64,000 bases of DNA from Hyphomicrobium sp. (GTDB taxonomy: Bacteria > Pseudomonadota > Alphaproteobacteria > Rhizobiales > Hyphomicrobiaceae). The stretch covers positions 62,001-126,000 of the forward strand of contig JAFWGI010000003.1 in assembly GCA_017512425.1 (NCBI GenBank). The letters run 5' to 3'. A program made the translations under genes and the position numbers. A model generated the notes under the pieces. That model ran no database searches and was not told the origin of the DNA. It saw nothing but the letters and a program-made list of their open reading frames with translations. Positions 25,939 through 36,006 of this stretch are shown here, piece after piece (within the stretch, counting starts at the first letter, position 1; each line of letters opens with the position of its first letter).

Positions 25939-27573
25939 TCAGCGGCTCGCAACGGCCGCCGCCAAACTGTCGGCGCGGGCCAAGTCCCAGGCGTCGCGCT
26001 CTCGCCCCGTCGCGGTGCCATCGATCAACGCGCCTGGCGCGAGCATCCGATAGACTTCCGCAAACGACGTCATGCGGTCGGCTGAGATGCGCCGCATGAT
26101 GTGGTGCGGCGACAGATCCGACGGGCGCTCAAGCCCCGCCGCTCCGATGAGTTCGGCCAACGTCTTGACCGACTCATGATGGAAGTTCCGAACGCGAAGA
26201 GATTTGTCCGCGACGACGATGGCACGTTGCCGGAGCGGGTCCTGACTGGTGACGCCGGTCGGGCAACGATCGGTATGGCATTGTTGCGCCTGGATGCATC
26301 CGACCGCGAACATGAAGCCGCGCGCCGAGTTGCACCAGTCCGCGCCAAGCGCCATGGCGCGCGCCATATCAAATCCGGTGACGATTTTGCCCGCCGCACC
26401 GATCTTGATGCGATGACGCAGATTGGCGCCCGTCAGCATCGAGTGGACGAACGTCAGCCCGTCACGTAACGGCATGCCGACGTGATCCATGAATTCGAGT
26501 GGTGCTGCGCCCGTGCCGCCTTCCGCGCCGTCGACGACAATGAAGTCCGGCGTCTCGTCCAAGACCAGCATAGCCTTGACCAGCGCCGCGAACTCCCAGG
26601 GATGGCCGACGCACAGTTTGAATCCGACCGGCTTGCCGCCGGACAAGCGCCGCAGCTCCGCGATAAATTCGATCAACTCGATCGGCGTCGAGAATGCGGA
26701 ATGCGCCGACGGTGAAATGCAGTCTTGACCGAGCGGCACACCGCGAATAGCTGCGATCTCTTCGGTGAGCTTGGCGGCGGGCAGCACACCGCCGTGCCCC
26801 GGCTTCGCGCCTTGGCTCAGTTTCAATTCGATCATCTTGATGTGCGGATTGCTTGCCGCCTCGGCAAAGCCCTCAGGCGAGAATTGTCCTTCCGGCGTCC
26901 GGCATCCGAAATATCCGGAGCCGATTTCCCAAACGACGTCGCCGCCGTGCTCCTTGTGATAGGGGCTGTATCCGCCTTCGCCCGTGTCGTGAAAAAAATT
27001 GCCGAGCTTCGCCCCCTTGTTCAACGACAGGATCGCATTCGCCGATAACGATCCGAAGCTCATCGCAGAAATATTGAAGACCGACGCCGAATAGGGCTGC
27101 GTGCATTTTGCGCCGCCAATGGTGATGCGGAAAGGGTCTTTTGCTGCAGGTTTTGGCGAAAGCGAGTGATGCAGCCATTCATAATGCGTGCCGTAAACAT
27201 CGTACGCGGTGCCAAATGGCCGCTTGTCGAGTGCACCCTTGGCACGCTGATAGACGATCGCGCGCTTGTCACGCGCGAACGGCAGACCATCCTTGTCGTC
27301 CTCGAAGAAGTACTGCCGCATCTCAGGGCGGATTTCTTCGAACAGGAACCGCAAGTGCGCGGTGATCGGGTAGTTGCGCAGAATGGCATGACGCGTCTGA
27401 AAGACGTCGTAGGTACCGCGCGCGAAGAAGTAGCCAAAAAATATGATTGGGATTGTCAGCCAGTCACGCGCGCCCGGCACGAGCGCTGCCCAGATCACGA
27501 AGATCAAAAAGCCGGCGCAGGCCAGCGTCAGCGCCATGTACCGCGGCTTCAACAGCAGCAGAAAAAACCACAT
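25939..27573 (-). CDS. FMN-binding glutamate synthase-like protein, membrane-anchored
   Basis: A 544-residue protein with two N-terminal transmembrane helices (about 10-50), followed by a domain like the FMN/ammonia-transfer barrel of glutamate synthase: FNISAMSFGSLSANAILSLNKGAKLG, GHGGVLPAAKLTEEIA, VDGAEGGTGAAPLEFMDHVG and GADWCNSARGFMFAVGCIQAQQCHTDRCPTGV, the last with the clustered Cys that bind an iron-sulfur centre in GltB. It lacks the amidotransferase domain and no GltD partner is adjacent. Such stand-alone proteins are common; their substrate is not established. Confidence 0.82.
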   Translation of the reverse strand: MWFFLLLLKPRYMALTLACAGFLIFVIWAALVPGARDWLTIPIIFFGYFFARGTYDVFQTRHAILRNYPITAHLRFLFEEIRPEMRQYFFEDDKDGLPFARDKRAIVYQRAKGALDKRPFGTAYDVYGTHYEWLHHSLSPKPAAKDPFRITIGGAKCTQPYSASVFNISAMSFGSLSANAILSLNKGAKLGNFFHDTGEGGYSPYHKEHGGDVVWEIGSGYFGCRTPEGQFSPEGFAEAASNPHIKMIELKLSQGAKPGHGGVLPAAKLTEEIAAIRGVPLGQDCISPSAHSAFSTPIELIEFIAELRRLSGGKPVGFKLCVGHPWEFAALVKAMLVLDETPDFIVVDGAEGGTGAAPLEFMDHVGMPLRDGLTFVHSMLTGANLRHRIKIGAAGKIVTGFDMARAMALGADWCNSARGFMFAVGCIQAQQCHTDRCPTGVTSQDPLRQRAIVVADKSLRVRNFHHESVKTLAELIGAAGLERPSDLSPHHIMRRISADRMTSFAEVYRMLAPGALIDGTATGRERDAWDLARADSLAAAVASR

Positions 27574-27794
27574 CTGAGATCCCCCGGCTTACGCGTTTAA
27601 CGGGCATCCAGTCATAGTCGTGTTGCAGGACGGTGAAGGCTGTCGCGCGCGCTGCTCGCGTCACGGGCAATGCGCGGTCAGGCGTGCTGGCGTTCCAACG
27701 CCGCCACGGCAGGCATAATCTGATTTGCACCAGCTGCGATAGGCACCAACGCTACTGAGGCGAGTTACCCTCTATCTTTTCGTAGCCCTTCAGA

Positions 27795-30700
27795 TCAGGC
27801 CGTCGCGTCGGCGGCGCCCCGTGGTCCGGCAGCCGGCGCTTTGGCTGCCTGCGCGCCGCCAGCAGCTGCCTCCGTCGCGTGCCGGTGATCGGCTGCGAAA
27901 ATGAGATAGACCGCCGGCAGCACGAGCAGCGTGAAGAGCGTGCCGATCGCCATGCCGCTGACCAGCATGATCCCGATGCTGTTGCGCGCTTCGGCACCGG
28001 CGCCTGTCACGAACACCAGCGGCAAATGGCCGAAGACAGTGGCGGCCGTCGTCATCAGGATTGGCCGCAACCGCGTCTTCGCCGCTTCATTGATGGCATC
28101 TAACTTAGCCATGCCGGCTTCCTGCAATTCGTTGGCGAATGCGACGATCAGAATGCCGTTCTTGGCAATCAGGCCGACAAGCGTGATCAAGCCGATCTGG
28201 CTGTAGATGTTGATTGTCGTGAAATCGAAGAACGTGAACACCAGCGCCGACGACAGCGCCAGCGGCACCGATCCAAGCAGCACGACGAACGGATCGCGGA
28301 AGCTTCCGAACTGCGCCGCAAGCACGAGGTAGATCAGCATGATCGCAAATCCGAGCGTGCCGGCGAGCGTCGTGCCTTCCTGCCGTATCTGGCGCGATTC
28401 ACCGGCGTAATCGATCGTATACCCCGGCGGCAGGATGCTGCGCGCCGCCTCTTCGAGCGTCGCCAGCGCATCCGCCTTCGTGATGCCCGGCTTGACGCCG
28501 CCATAGACGCGGAAGCTGTCCGTCTGCTGGAAGCGGGCGAGAGTGCGCGGGGCGGTGAACGACTCAAGCGTTGCGAGCGACGAGATCGCCACCTGCTTGC
28601 CGTCGCGCGTGCGGATTTTGTAGTCGAGCAGCTTGGACGCCGCCGCGCGCGCATCCGTGCCAACCTGCGGGATGACTTTGTAAGCGCGGCCATCGAGCGT
28701 GAAACGATTGACGTAGTTGCCTGCCACCAGAATGCCGAGCTGCCGCCCGACGTCGGCGAGGTCGAGACCGAGGTCGGCGACGCGCTCACGATTGACGATC
28801 ACGCGCACCTGAGGAAGATCGATCTTCAAATCGGTATCGGCGAACATGAACTGCCCGCTGCCGAACGCCGCACCAACAAGCTGTCCGGCGTATTGCGCCA
28901 TCTGCTCGGCCGTGCCCGGACCTTTCATCACGAGTTCGACGTCATAGTTGCCCGCGCCCGGCAATGCCGGCGGCAGAACCGGAAAAATCTGCAGCTCCTT
29001 GATCTGCGAAACCGCGCCGAAGACCTCTGGAAGAATTTGATGTGCCGAGCGTTCGCGGTCGTGCCAGTTCTTGAACAAAAATCCGCCGAAGCCGTTCGAC
29101 GGGAAGACGATTTCGAACATCGCGTCGAACTCGGGCAACGTCTTGCCGACGCTGTAGACCTTGTCCATGTGCCCGGTCGTATATTTCAGCGAGGCGTCGG
29201 GCGCCGAATTGACGATCAACAGGATGAAGCCTTCGTCCTCAACAGGCGCCAGCTCTTTGCCCGAGAACATGAATAGCGGGACGGCGAGCACACAGATGAA
29301 CGCGCCGAACATTAAGACCTGCGCCTTGAATTTCAGGACGCCTTCGAGCAGCCGACCGTAACCATCCGCAACCTTGTCGAGCGTGTGTCCGATGAAACGT
29401 GCATAGCGGCCTTCGTGACCGCCTTCCGGCGCCGTGTATGCGCTCATGATCGGCGACAGCGTGATCGCGACCAAGCCAGAGACGATCACCGCCGTCGCGA
29501 GCGTGAAAGCGAACTCCTTGAACAGCACGCCGGTCAAGCCCGACAGAAAACCGATCGGCGCGTAAACCGTCGCGAGCGTGATCGTCATCGCGACGATCGG
29601 GCCGAAAAGCTGCCGGCTGCTGACAAGCGCCGCCTCAATACGTCCCATACCGTTGCGCATGTGGCGCGAGACGTTCTCGACCACGACGATCGCATCGTCG
29701 ACCACAAGTCCGACGGACAGAACGATTGCCAGCAGCGTCAGCAAATTGAGCGAAAAGCCCATTGCCGACATAGCCGCCATCGCGCCGATCAACGAAATCG
29801 GGATCGTCACCAGTGGAACCAGCGCGCTGCGCGCAGAGCCGAGGAAGAGAAACACGATCAGACCGACAATTGCGACGGTCTCGGTGAAGGTGATCGCAAT
29901 CTCCTTCAGCGAGTTTTCCATATAGACCGTGCCATCATAGGCCAGCGCGATCTCCATGCCCTTCGGCAGGATCGGTTTGATTTTTTCCAGCTCGTCGCGC
30001 AACGCATAAGCGACGCTAAGTTCGTTGGTACCGGGCAACGGCCAGACCGCCAGATAGATGGCATCCTTGCCGTTGTGGCGGACGTTAGACGTGTCTTCCT
30101 CGGCGCCAAGCTCGACGCGGCCGATATCGGAAATGCGGACGATCCGATTGCCATCCTCGCGCACGATCAGGCGTTCGAATTCATCGACGCTTCTGAGATC
30201 GGTGTTGACCAGCAGGTCGACCTGGATCTGATTGCTCTTCGTGCGGCCGACGGCGGCGAGAAAGTTGTTCCGGGTCAGCGCGGCTTCGACGTCGACCGCA
30301 CTGAGCGCGAAGGCCGAGAGCCTCTCGGAATCCAGCCAAATCCGCATCGCCTGGGGCCGAGCCCCTTCGAGGCCGACCCGTTGCACATTGGCGATTGTGC
30401 TGAGGCGCGGTTGAATGTTGCGCGATAGATAGTCCGTCAACTGCGATTGCGTCATCGCGTCCGACGTCACGCTGACATAGAACGTCGCGTATGGCCGGTC
30501 GGCGCGCTGCACCTCGACGACGGGCGATTCCACTTCTGCGGGAAGCTCACTGCGGATCTGGCTGAGCCGATTGCCAACTTCGGCAAGCGCCACCGTGCTC
30601 GGATGATTGAGCTTTAAACGCACCGTGACGGTCGAGAGTCCTGGCACGCTCGTCGATTCCACATAATCGACGCCGGTGATCGACGACACGGCACGCTCGA

Positions 30701-30899
30701 TCGGCGTCGTCACAAAACCACGAATGCCTTCGGCGGACGCGCCGATGTAGATCGTCGTGACGATGACCGAAGAACTTTCAATGCGCGGATACTGCTGAAT
30801 TGGAAGCTGCGTCGCCGCGCGCAATCCGACGAGCACCAGCGCCAGATTGAGCACGATGGCGATGACGGGCCGGCGGACAAAGACTTCAATCGCACGCAT
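27795..30899 (-). CDS. RND-family multidrug efflux permease (HAE1 type)
   Basis: A 1034-residue inner-membrane pump of the AcrB/MexB family, which exports hydrophobic compounds with proton import. The typical N-terminus (FVRRPVIAIVLNLALVLVGL), the proton-relay aspartates in VGLVVDDAIVVVENV in helix 4 and the C-terminal repeat (GLIAKNGILIVAFANEL, then RLRPILMTTAATVFG) are all present. It lies 17 bases after its membrane fusion protein. No outer-membrane factor gene is adjacent, so it must use one encoded elsewhere. Confidence 0.93.
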   Translation of the reverse strand: MRAIEVFVRRPVIAIVLNLALVLVGLRAATQLPIQQYPRIESSSVIVTTIYIGASAEGIRGFVTTPIERAVSSITGVDYVESTSVPGLSTVTVRLKLNHPSTVALAEVGNRLSQIRSELPAEVESPVVEVQRADRPYATFYVSVTSDAMTQSQLTDYLSRNIQPRLSTIANVQRVGLEGARPQAMRIWLDSERLSAFALSAVDVEAALTRNNFLAAVGRTKSNQIQVDLLVNTDLRSVDEFERLIVREDGNRIVRISDIGRVELGAEEDTSNVRHNGKDAIYLAVWPLPGTNELSVAYALRDELEKIKPILPKGMEIALAYDGTVYMENSLKEIAITFTETVAIVGLIVFLFLGSARSALVPLVTIPISLIGAMAAMSAMGFSLNLLTLLAIVLSVGLVVDDAIVVVENVSRHMRNGMGRIEAALVSSRQLFGPIVAMTITLATVYAPIGFLSGLTGVLFKEFAFTLATAVIVSGLVAITLSPIMSAYTAPEGGHEGRYARFIGHTLDKVADGYGRLLEGVLKFKAQVLMFGAFICVLAVPLFMFSGKELAPVEDEGFILLIVNSAPDASLKYTTGHMDKVYSVGKTLPEFDAMFEIVFPSNGFGGFLFKNWHDRERSAHQILPEVFGAVSQIKELQIFPVLPPALPGAGNYDVELVMKGPGTAEQMAQYAGQLVGAAFGSGQFMFADTDLKIDLPQVRVIVNRERVADLGLDLADVGRQLGILVAGNYVNRFTLDGRAYKVIPQVGTDARAAASKLLDYKIRTRDGKQVAISSLATLESFTAPRTLARFQQTDSFRVYGGVKPGITKADALATLEEAARSILPPGYTIDYAGESRQIRQEGTTLAGTLGFAIMLIYLVLAAQFGSFRDPFVVLLGSVPLALSSALVFTFFDFTTINIYSQIGLITLVGLIAKNGILIVAFANELQEAGMAKLDAINEAAKTRLRPILMTTAATVFGHLPLVFVTGAGAEARNSIGIMLVSGMAIGTLFTLLVLPAVYLIFAADHRHATEAAAGGAQAAKAPAAGPRGAADATA

Positions 30900-30916
30900 A
30901 GAGGCGCCTCAGATTT

Positions 30917-32038
30917 TCAATTGACGCCCGTCGCGGCCGAAGGTTGCTTTGGCGGATCGACTTGCACGGCAAGTCCGTCGCGCAGCTTGAACGAACCCGA
31001 TGCCGCAATGATCTCATCGGCAACGAGGCCTTTCTCGATCACGATCTCATCATCCTGCACGACGCCCGTTTCGACGCCCCGCTGCTTCGCCCGCATTTTT
31101 CCCTGATCGTCGACGATGACGAACACGTGCTGGCCATCGGGCGAGCGCCGAACGGCTGTCAACGGTACGAACACCGCGTCGTGCGGCTTCGATATCTCGG
31201 CAACGACGTCGAGGAACGTGCCCGGCCGCAGCGCCTGACCAAGCCCCGCCGCAACCGCGCGAAAACGCACCGCGCGGTTCGAACTATCAATGCTGTCGTC
31301 GACGGCCGCGATTTTTGCGGTCGCCGAGCCACCGGGAATGGCCGCGCCAGAGATTGTCACAGTGCTGCCGGGATGCAGCGCGGCAGCGCTGTCTTGCGGC
31401 AGCGAGAAATCAACGAAGGCATCGTCGTCGATGCCCTGCAGGCGACCGATCAGCGTACCGGCTTCGAGATAAGCGCCGGGCTGCAAGTCGGTGATCCCGA
31501 CGCGGGCTTTGAACGGCGCGACGATGCGCTTTTTTTCGATCGCGACCTCAAGGCTGCGGGCACGCGCCGTGGCGGCGGCGGACTCTGCCCGCGCGCGATC
31601 GACTTCCTGCGGCGAGAATGCCGGACTGCTCGTCAAGCCGATGCGGCGATCGAGCGTTTGCTTCGCCAATTGCGCTTCAGCCTCGGTTGCCGCAAGTGAC
31701 GCGCGCTCCTGGCGAACATCGAATTGCACCAGAAGCTGGCCTTGGTCGACAATGGCGCCGGACTGGAATCCGATTTCGGAAACACTGCCCGCCAGCTCGT
31801 TGCGAATTTCAAGCTGCTTCTTGGCGACCACTGTTCCGATCGCACGCGCCGAAAGCGACCACGCACCGCGCCGCACGGCTGCAGTGTCGACCGCCTCGAC
31901 AGGTTCGGGTGATGCTGCGGCAGCGATTTGCGCCGCCTGAATTTCCCGGTGCTTGTAGAGGCCGAGACCGCCGGCAAGTCCGGCCATTCCCAGGATCACT
32001 ACGAGCCACGCCGCAAGTTGCTTGAGTACTGGCTTCAC
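30917..32038 (-). CDS. RND efflux periplasmic adaptor (membrane fusion protein)
   Basis: A 373-residue adaptor with an N-terminal membrane anchor (LAAWLVVILGMAGLAGGLGLY), a lipoyl/hairpin region (ELAGSVSEIGFQSGAIVDQGQLLVQFD ... IVAPFKARVGITDLQPGAYLEAG) and beta-barrel and membrane-proximal domains. It bridges the RND pump to an outer-membrane channel. It is the first gene of the two-gene efflux operon, with no regulator next to it. Confidence 0.92.
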   Translation of the reverse strand: MKPVLKQLAAWLVVILGMAGLAGGLGLYKHREIQAAQIAAAASPEPVEAVDTAAVRRGAWSLSARAIGTVVAKKQLEIRNELAGSVSEIGFQSGAIVDQGQLLVQFDVRQERASLAATEAEAQLAKQTLDRRIGLTSSPAFSPQEVDRARAESAAATARARSLEVAIEKKRIVAPFKARVGITDLQPGAYLEAGTLIGRLQGIDDDAFVDFSLPQDSAAALHPGSTVTISGAAIPGGSATAKIAAVDDSIDSSNRAVRFRAVAAGLGQALRPGTFLDVVAEISKPHDAVFVPLTAVRRSPDGQHVFVIVDDQGKMRAKQRGVETGVVQDDEIVIEKGLVADEIIAASGSFKLRDGLAVQVDPPKQPSAATGVN

Positions 32039-32276
32039 GTCCCGGCCCTCGCCCTCAAATCGTCAAGCGCACCACTTGGTTAACCCAGTGGCGTCACCGC
32101 GCACGCGATAGCATGCGCCAGCATCGGTCGCTTAAAGGCTCTTGAGTATTGCGCCAATTTGAGAAAGTCAAAGTCACAATGGCGGCAGAAAGTGGTCGCG
32201 CAACCACACCGCGTACGATCATCGGCGAAACGCCACTATAACGGGCCGTGCAGCCGCTGCCTGCTGACTTCGCCGT

Positions 32277-34010
32277 TTATCGCTTGGCATCATCTCCCGA
32301 TATCGGCGGCGGCGTATCAAGACTATTGAGCATAGCGTCCGCGGTTTCGCGCGAGCCTTGAACAACTTCGTCGGCGCCGTATTGCTTCAGGTATTTTTCT
32401 TCCGCGTCCGAATGCGCGCGCGCAATGATCCGCAACCCGGCGTTCTTCGCACGCGCCTGTTCCACAATTTGTCCGGCCTCGAAGCAATCGGGCACCGCAA
32501 CAATCAGGTTTTTCGCTGCAGCGACATTGGACGCTTTCAACGCCGTCACGGCGTTGGCCGCAATCGCTTCGATTTTCCGTGCTTTCAAGGCGGCGACGGC
32601 TTCCTCGCTGTCATCAATGACAAAGAGCGGACTGCCGCGGGCGATCAGCTGCTCGCCGACGACGCCACCGACACGACCAAAACCAACCAGAACCGTGTGA
32701 CCTTCTTGCTTGCTGACGAAAGCAGGTTTGACGGTCTTCTCGCCGGTGCCCGGCGGCTTGGCGGGCGGTGCCGTACTTGGTGGCGCCTGATCCTGTGGCG
32801 CGTCTTCCTCAACCGCTGCGTCTTCCAGACCGAAGCGATCCATCAGATAGAACAACAGCGGATTGAGCATGATTGAAATCAGCGCGCCGGCGAGGATCAG
32901 CTCGCGGCCTTCTTCCGGCATGACTTCGAGCGTTACGCCGAGCGTCGCGAGAATGAAAGAAAACTCGCCGATCTGCGCCAAGCTCACGGCGATCAGCAGC
33001 GCTGTCCGCAGCGAATAGCCGAATGCCACAACGATCGCCAAAGCTGCGAGCGACTTTCCGACCATGATGATCGCGACGGTGGCCAGAACACTTCCAAAAT
33101 CATCGATCAGTATCCTCGGATTGAACAGCATCCCGACGGAAACGAAGAACAACACCGCAAACGCATCGCGCAGCGGCAGCGATTCATTCGCGGCGCGCTG
33201 GCTCAGCGGCGATTCACTCAAAATCATACCTGCGAAGAACGCCCCGAGTGCGAACGACACGCCGAACAATTTGGCAGCGCCGAACGCAACGCCGAGCGCG
33301 ATCGTCAGAACGCCAAGCCGGAATAATTCGCGCGACCCGGTATGGGCGATGTAGTGCAGGATTGCCGGTATCAGCCGCCGTCCGACGATCATCATAACGG
33401 CGAAGAACGCGATGACCTTAAAAAGCGTCAACCCGAGCGTTCGGGCGATCTCGCCTGATGAGAGACCCGCCGCAGCATCGCCGCTGAGCAGCGGTGCGAT
33501 CGCAGGCAGCGCGACGAGCGTCAGAACCATCACCAAGTCTTCGACGATCAGCCATCCGACGGCGATCCGCCCCTGCTCCGACGTCATCAAATGCCGCTCT
33601 TGCAGCGCTCGCAGCAGCACGACCGTACTCGCAACGGAAAGCGCGAGGCCAAATACGAGCCCCGCCCCGATCGACCATCCAAACCAGAGCGATAGCGCCA
33701 ATCCGAGAAGGGTCGCTGACAAGATCTGGAAGAGTGCGCCGGGGACAGCGATCGTGCGGACCGACAGCAGGTCTGACAGGGAGAAATGCAGTCCGACGCC
33801 GAACATCAGCAGAATAATGCCGATCTCGGCGAGCTCCGTTGCGAGCGTCTGATCGGCGACGAAGCCGGGCGTGAACGGCCCGATGAAGACGCCCGCGAGC
33901 AGGTAGCCGACGATCGGCGAAAGGCGCATGCGTTGCGCAACAGTTCCGAGGACAAATGCCAGTGACAGGCCGACAACAATCGTAGCGATGAGCGGCGTAT
34001 CATGGGGCAT
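32277..34010 (-). CDS. CPA2 family cation:proton antiporter with RCK/TrkA-N domain (YbaL/Kef-like)
   Basis: A 577-residue protein. The membrane domain has about 12 helices (IVGYLLAGVFIGPFTPGF, the VLTLVALPAIAPLL region, FALGAFFAGMILSESPLS). A Pro-rich linker near 415-450 is followed by a TrkA-N domain (VLVGFGRVGGVVGEQLIARG, then VIDDSEEAV and GNA-like IAANAVTA). It probably exports potassium or sodium in exchange for protons, gated by NAD(H) or another ligand. The ATG at 34010 (12 bases after GAGGAG) or the one at 34022 is the likely start. Confidence 0.87.
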   Translation of the reverse strand: MPHDTPLIATIVVGLSLAFVLGTVAQRMRLSPIVGYLLAGVFIGPFTPGFVADQTLATELAEIGIILLMFGVGLHFSLSDLLSVRTIAVPGALFQILSATLLGLALSLWFGWSIGAGLVFGLALSVASTVVLLRALQERHLMTSEQGRIAVGWLIVEDLVMVLTLVALPAIAPLLSGDAAAGLSSGEIARTLGLTLFKVIAFFAVMMIVGRRLIPAILHYIAHTGSRELFRLGVLTIALGVAFGAAKLFGVSFALGAFFAGMILSESPLSQRAANESLPLRDAFAVLFFVSVGMLFNPRILIDDFGSVLATVAIIMVGKSLAALAIVVAFGYSLRTALLIAVSLAQIGEFSFILATLGVTLEVMPEEGRELILAGALISIMLNPLLFYLMDRFGLEDAAVEEDAPQDQAPPSTAPPAKPPGTGEKTVKPAFVSKQEGHTVLVGFGRVGGVVGEQLIARGSPLFVIDDSEEAVAALKARKIEAIAANAVTALKASNVAAAKNLIVAVPDCFEAGQIVEQARAKNAGLRIIARAHSDAEEKYLKQYGADEVVQGSRETADAMLNSLDTPPPISGDDAKR

Positions 34011-34157
34011 CGTGTGCGGCATCTCCTCAGCTGAGACGCCATTGTGCAGTGTCAGGGTGCCAACAGGCAACCGCAATTCAACGTTGCTGGCAATGTGCCG
34101 CGAATGTCAGCACCCGGCATGATCCGCAGACGGATGCGCCACTTAATTGGAATGAAC

Positions 34158-34688
34158 TTATACGCTCTCCGGCGCGTCGTCCGTTTGCGCGATCGTGGCG
34201 CGAGACCGCCGCTGCAGTGCAGGGCGCCAGACCCCGAGCGCGATATTGGCAGCCGACAAAGCGAGAATGGCAGCGAGCGATGACCATTCCGTGGAGAGCG
34301 CCGCATCGAGCGCCCCGGACGGAGCCTCGCCTGCCGCAATGTTGGCTGAAATTTTAGCAGCTGTATGGGCCTTGGACTGGATGACGGCCAAGGTCGATTC
34401 GAACATCCCAAGGCCGAGCAGCGCCTTGATCCAAACCCAGCGCATCTCTTGAAACGGCGTGTGCACGGCCATCGACAGAAGTCCGCTGATCAGCGCAACC
34501 GCCAGCGACGGCAAGAGAACGATATTGCACAGCACGTCAACCGTCTGGCGCATATCAGCATACTGATGAGCTGTTTGTTGCGGAGCGTACGCCAACAGCA
34601 CAGCATAACCGAGCAGTGCTCCAACGAGGCCGCAGGCGGCGGCCGTATGAAAGAACTTGAGCGTCTTGCGCATCATGCTTCTCGACAT
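34158..34688 (-). CDS. DUF2269-like integral membrane protein
   Basis: A 176-residue protein with four hydrophobic helices, beginning MSRSMMRKTLKFFHTAAACGLVGALLGYAVLL and continuing with VLCNIVLLPSLAVALISGLLSM and a MRWVWIKALLGLGMFE segment typical of DUF2269-type membrane proteins. GAAGGAG stands before the ATG at 34688. The C-terminus is basic and soluble. Function unknown; it is not obviously linked to the antiporter downstream. Confidence 0.65.
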   Translation of the reverse strand: MSRSMMRKTLKFFHTAAACGLVGALLGYAVLLAYAPQQTAHQYADMRQTVDVLCNIVLLPSLAVALISGLLSMAVHTPFQEMRWVWIKALLGLGMFESTLAVIQSKAHTAAKISANIAAGEAPSGALDAALSTEWSSLAAILALSAANIALGVWRPALQRRSRATIAQTDDAPESV

Positions 34689-35289
34689 CGTCGCTCCTTC
34701 GGCAATCCGATGGCATTGGGCCGCCACGCGCTATATAGAATACGCGCGGCCGGGATGACCGGACTTCAGGGCGTGGGGGAGATAGGCATGCAGGGCCGGG
34801 GGCAGCTTGGACGGCGTGCGCCGCAACGCGCTGGCATTGCTGACACTCGTCTTCGCGAGTGTCACAAACGCGCTTGCCGGCATTACGATCAAGCATGTCG
34901 TCATCCGACCCGCCGCACAAACAGGTCCATCGCCGCCGAACGCCCGATGGGCTGACTACCGCGCCTTTTTGATCAAATCGGGCATCAAAGCCGATCTCTT
35001 GCCTGCGACGCCGGGCGCGCCAACACTGCGCTCGTCGTCGCCGGCTAGACGATCCGAATTTACCTTACTTCGCGGCAAGCTTGGTCTGCGATCGGAAAAC
35101 CGCTGTATTTTCAGCGATACATTTGCGTCGTTCGCACGGCTGCCCGTCAAAATCCGCAGGAACGTTTGCGCAAAGCGCACGTTATAAGTCAGCCAAACGG
35201 TCTTACCCTTTGATTTAAATGAATTATGTCGTGAATGTGGCAAGACGGATGGCGATATACAAGGGAAGCTAGCCGCGAAAGTCACGAGT
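34689..35289. other. Gene-poor stretch of about 600 bases
   Basis: This stretch lies between the divergent DUF2269-like and Crp-type genes. It holds a hairpin with perfect 8-base arms (GACACTCG 34842-34849, CGAGTGTC 34856-34863), a weak exported-protein frame listed separately, and an AT-rich region from about 35170 to 35250 that should contain the promoter of the Crp-type gene, including TTGATTTAAATGAA at 35210-35223, one mismatch from an FNR box. Confidence 0.4.
34816..35187 (+). CDS. Possible small exported protein
   Basis: A GTG-started frame whose first 22 residues look like a signal peptide (VRRNALALLTLVFASVTNALA) followed by GITIKHVVIRPAA and a low-complexity, Arg/Ser-rich remainder that looks non-conserved. 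It overlaps the 34842-34863 hairpin. It could be a decayed gene or chance. Confidence 0.2.
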   Translation: MRRNALALLTLVFASVTNALAGITIKHVVIRPAAQTGPSPPNARWADYRAFLIKSGIKADLLPATPGAPTLRSSSPARRSEFTLLRGKLGLRSENRCIFSDTFASFARLPVKIRRNVCAKRTL

Positions 35290-36006
35290 ATGCGTAGCGC
35301 CAACATGATGCAGAATTCTTCATCCCCGATCCCGTTGCCGCCTGTCCTTCAACAGCGCGCGGCCGAAGCCAGATTGGACGGCGCGCGGATCGCGCCGGGC
35401 GCGAGCGAAGCCGTTGAAACTGCCGTCGCAACCGGCGCCACGTTATTCCAGCCCGGCGACGACCGCGAGCCGCTGCGCGTCGAGCGCGGCGCCGTCTGTC
35501 AGTTTCAGCGTTGGCCCGATGGCCGGGTCGATATGATCGAATTTGCGTTTCCTGGCGACGTAATTGGTCTAGGATACCTGCCCGGCCATACCAGTTCAGC
35601 GGTTGCTATGGTCGATACGGTTGTAAGCGTTATGCCGACGGACACACTCGAACAGAGATTGGCAGTTGATGACCGCTTGGCGTTGAGCCTCGCGGCCGCG
35701 GGCGAACGCGAGTTCGAGTTCCTGCGCGCCAAATCGTTGCGCACCGCTCTGCTCCCGCCGTTGGAGAAAGTCGCCAACTATCTGCTAGCCATCGCCAGCA
35801 TCGAACAGTCGGAAGGCCGCTATTCTGTTCTTGTCTCCGATGAGGTTGCGTCTGGCTTTGTCGCCGATCAACTCCACATGAGCATCGATACGCTGTCGAT
35901 GGCGCTGCTGAGCTTGCGTCGCAGCGGCATCCTGGATTTATCCGGCAATCGTTTGACCATCCTCGACGTCGACCGGCTCGAAGACATCGCTGGCTCCAGC
36001 GATTGA
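35290..36006 (+). CDS. Crp/Fnr-family transcriptional regulator without Fe-S cysteines
   Basis: A 238-residue regulator with a cyclic-nucleotide-binding-like domain (ATLFQPGDD, DMIEFAFPGDVIGLGYLPGHTSSAVAM) and a C-terminal winged helix (GFVADQLHMSIDTLSMALLSLRRSGIL). It has no N-terminal Cys cluster, and the recognition helix reads DTLSMAL instead of the E--SR of FNR or FixK, so it should not read TTGAT half-sites. Ligand unknown. An FNR-like site with one mismatch lies upstream at 35210-35223. The next gene begins 180 bases further on. Confidence 0.83.
   Translation: MRSANMMQNSSSPIPLPPVLQQRAAEARLDGARIAPGASEAVETAVATGATLFQPGDDREPLRVERGAVCQFQRWPDGRVDMIEFAFPGDVIGLGYLPGHTSSAVAMVDTVVSVMPTDTLEQRLAVDDRLALSLAAAGEREFEFLRAKSLRTALLPPLEKVANYLLAIASIEQSEGRYSVLVSDEVASGFVADQLHMSIDTLSMALLSLRRSGILDLSGNRLTILDVDRLEDIAGSSD

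Noticed and set aside
34958..34972. TTGATCAAATCGG as a further FNR box
   Set aside because: Only the first half-site matches; the second half is not ATCAA and no gene start follows.
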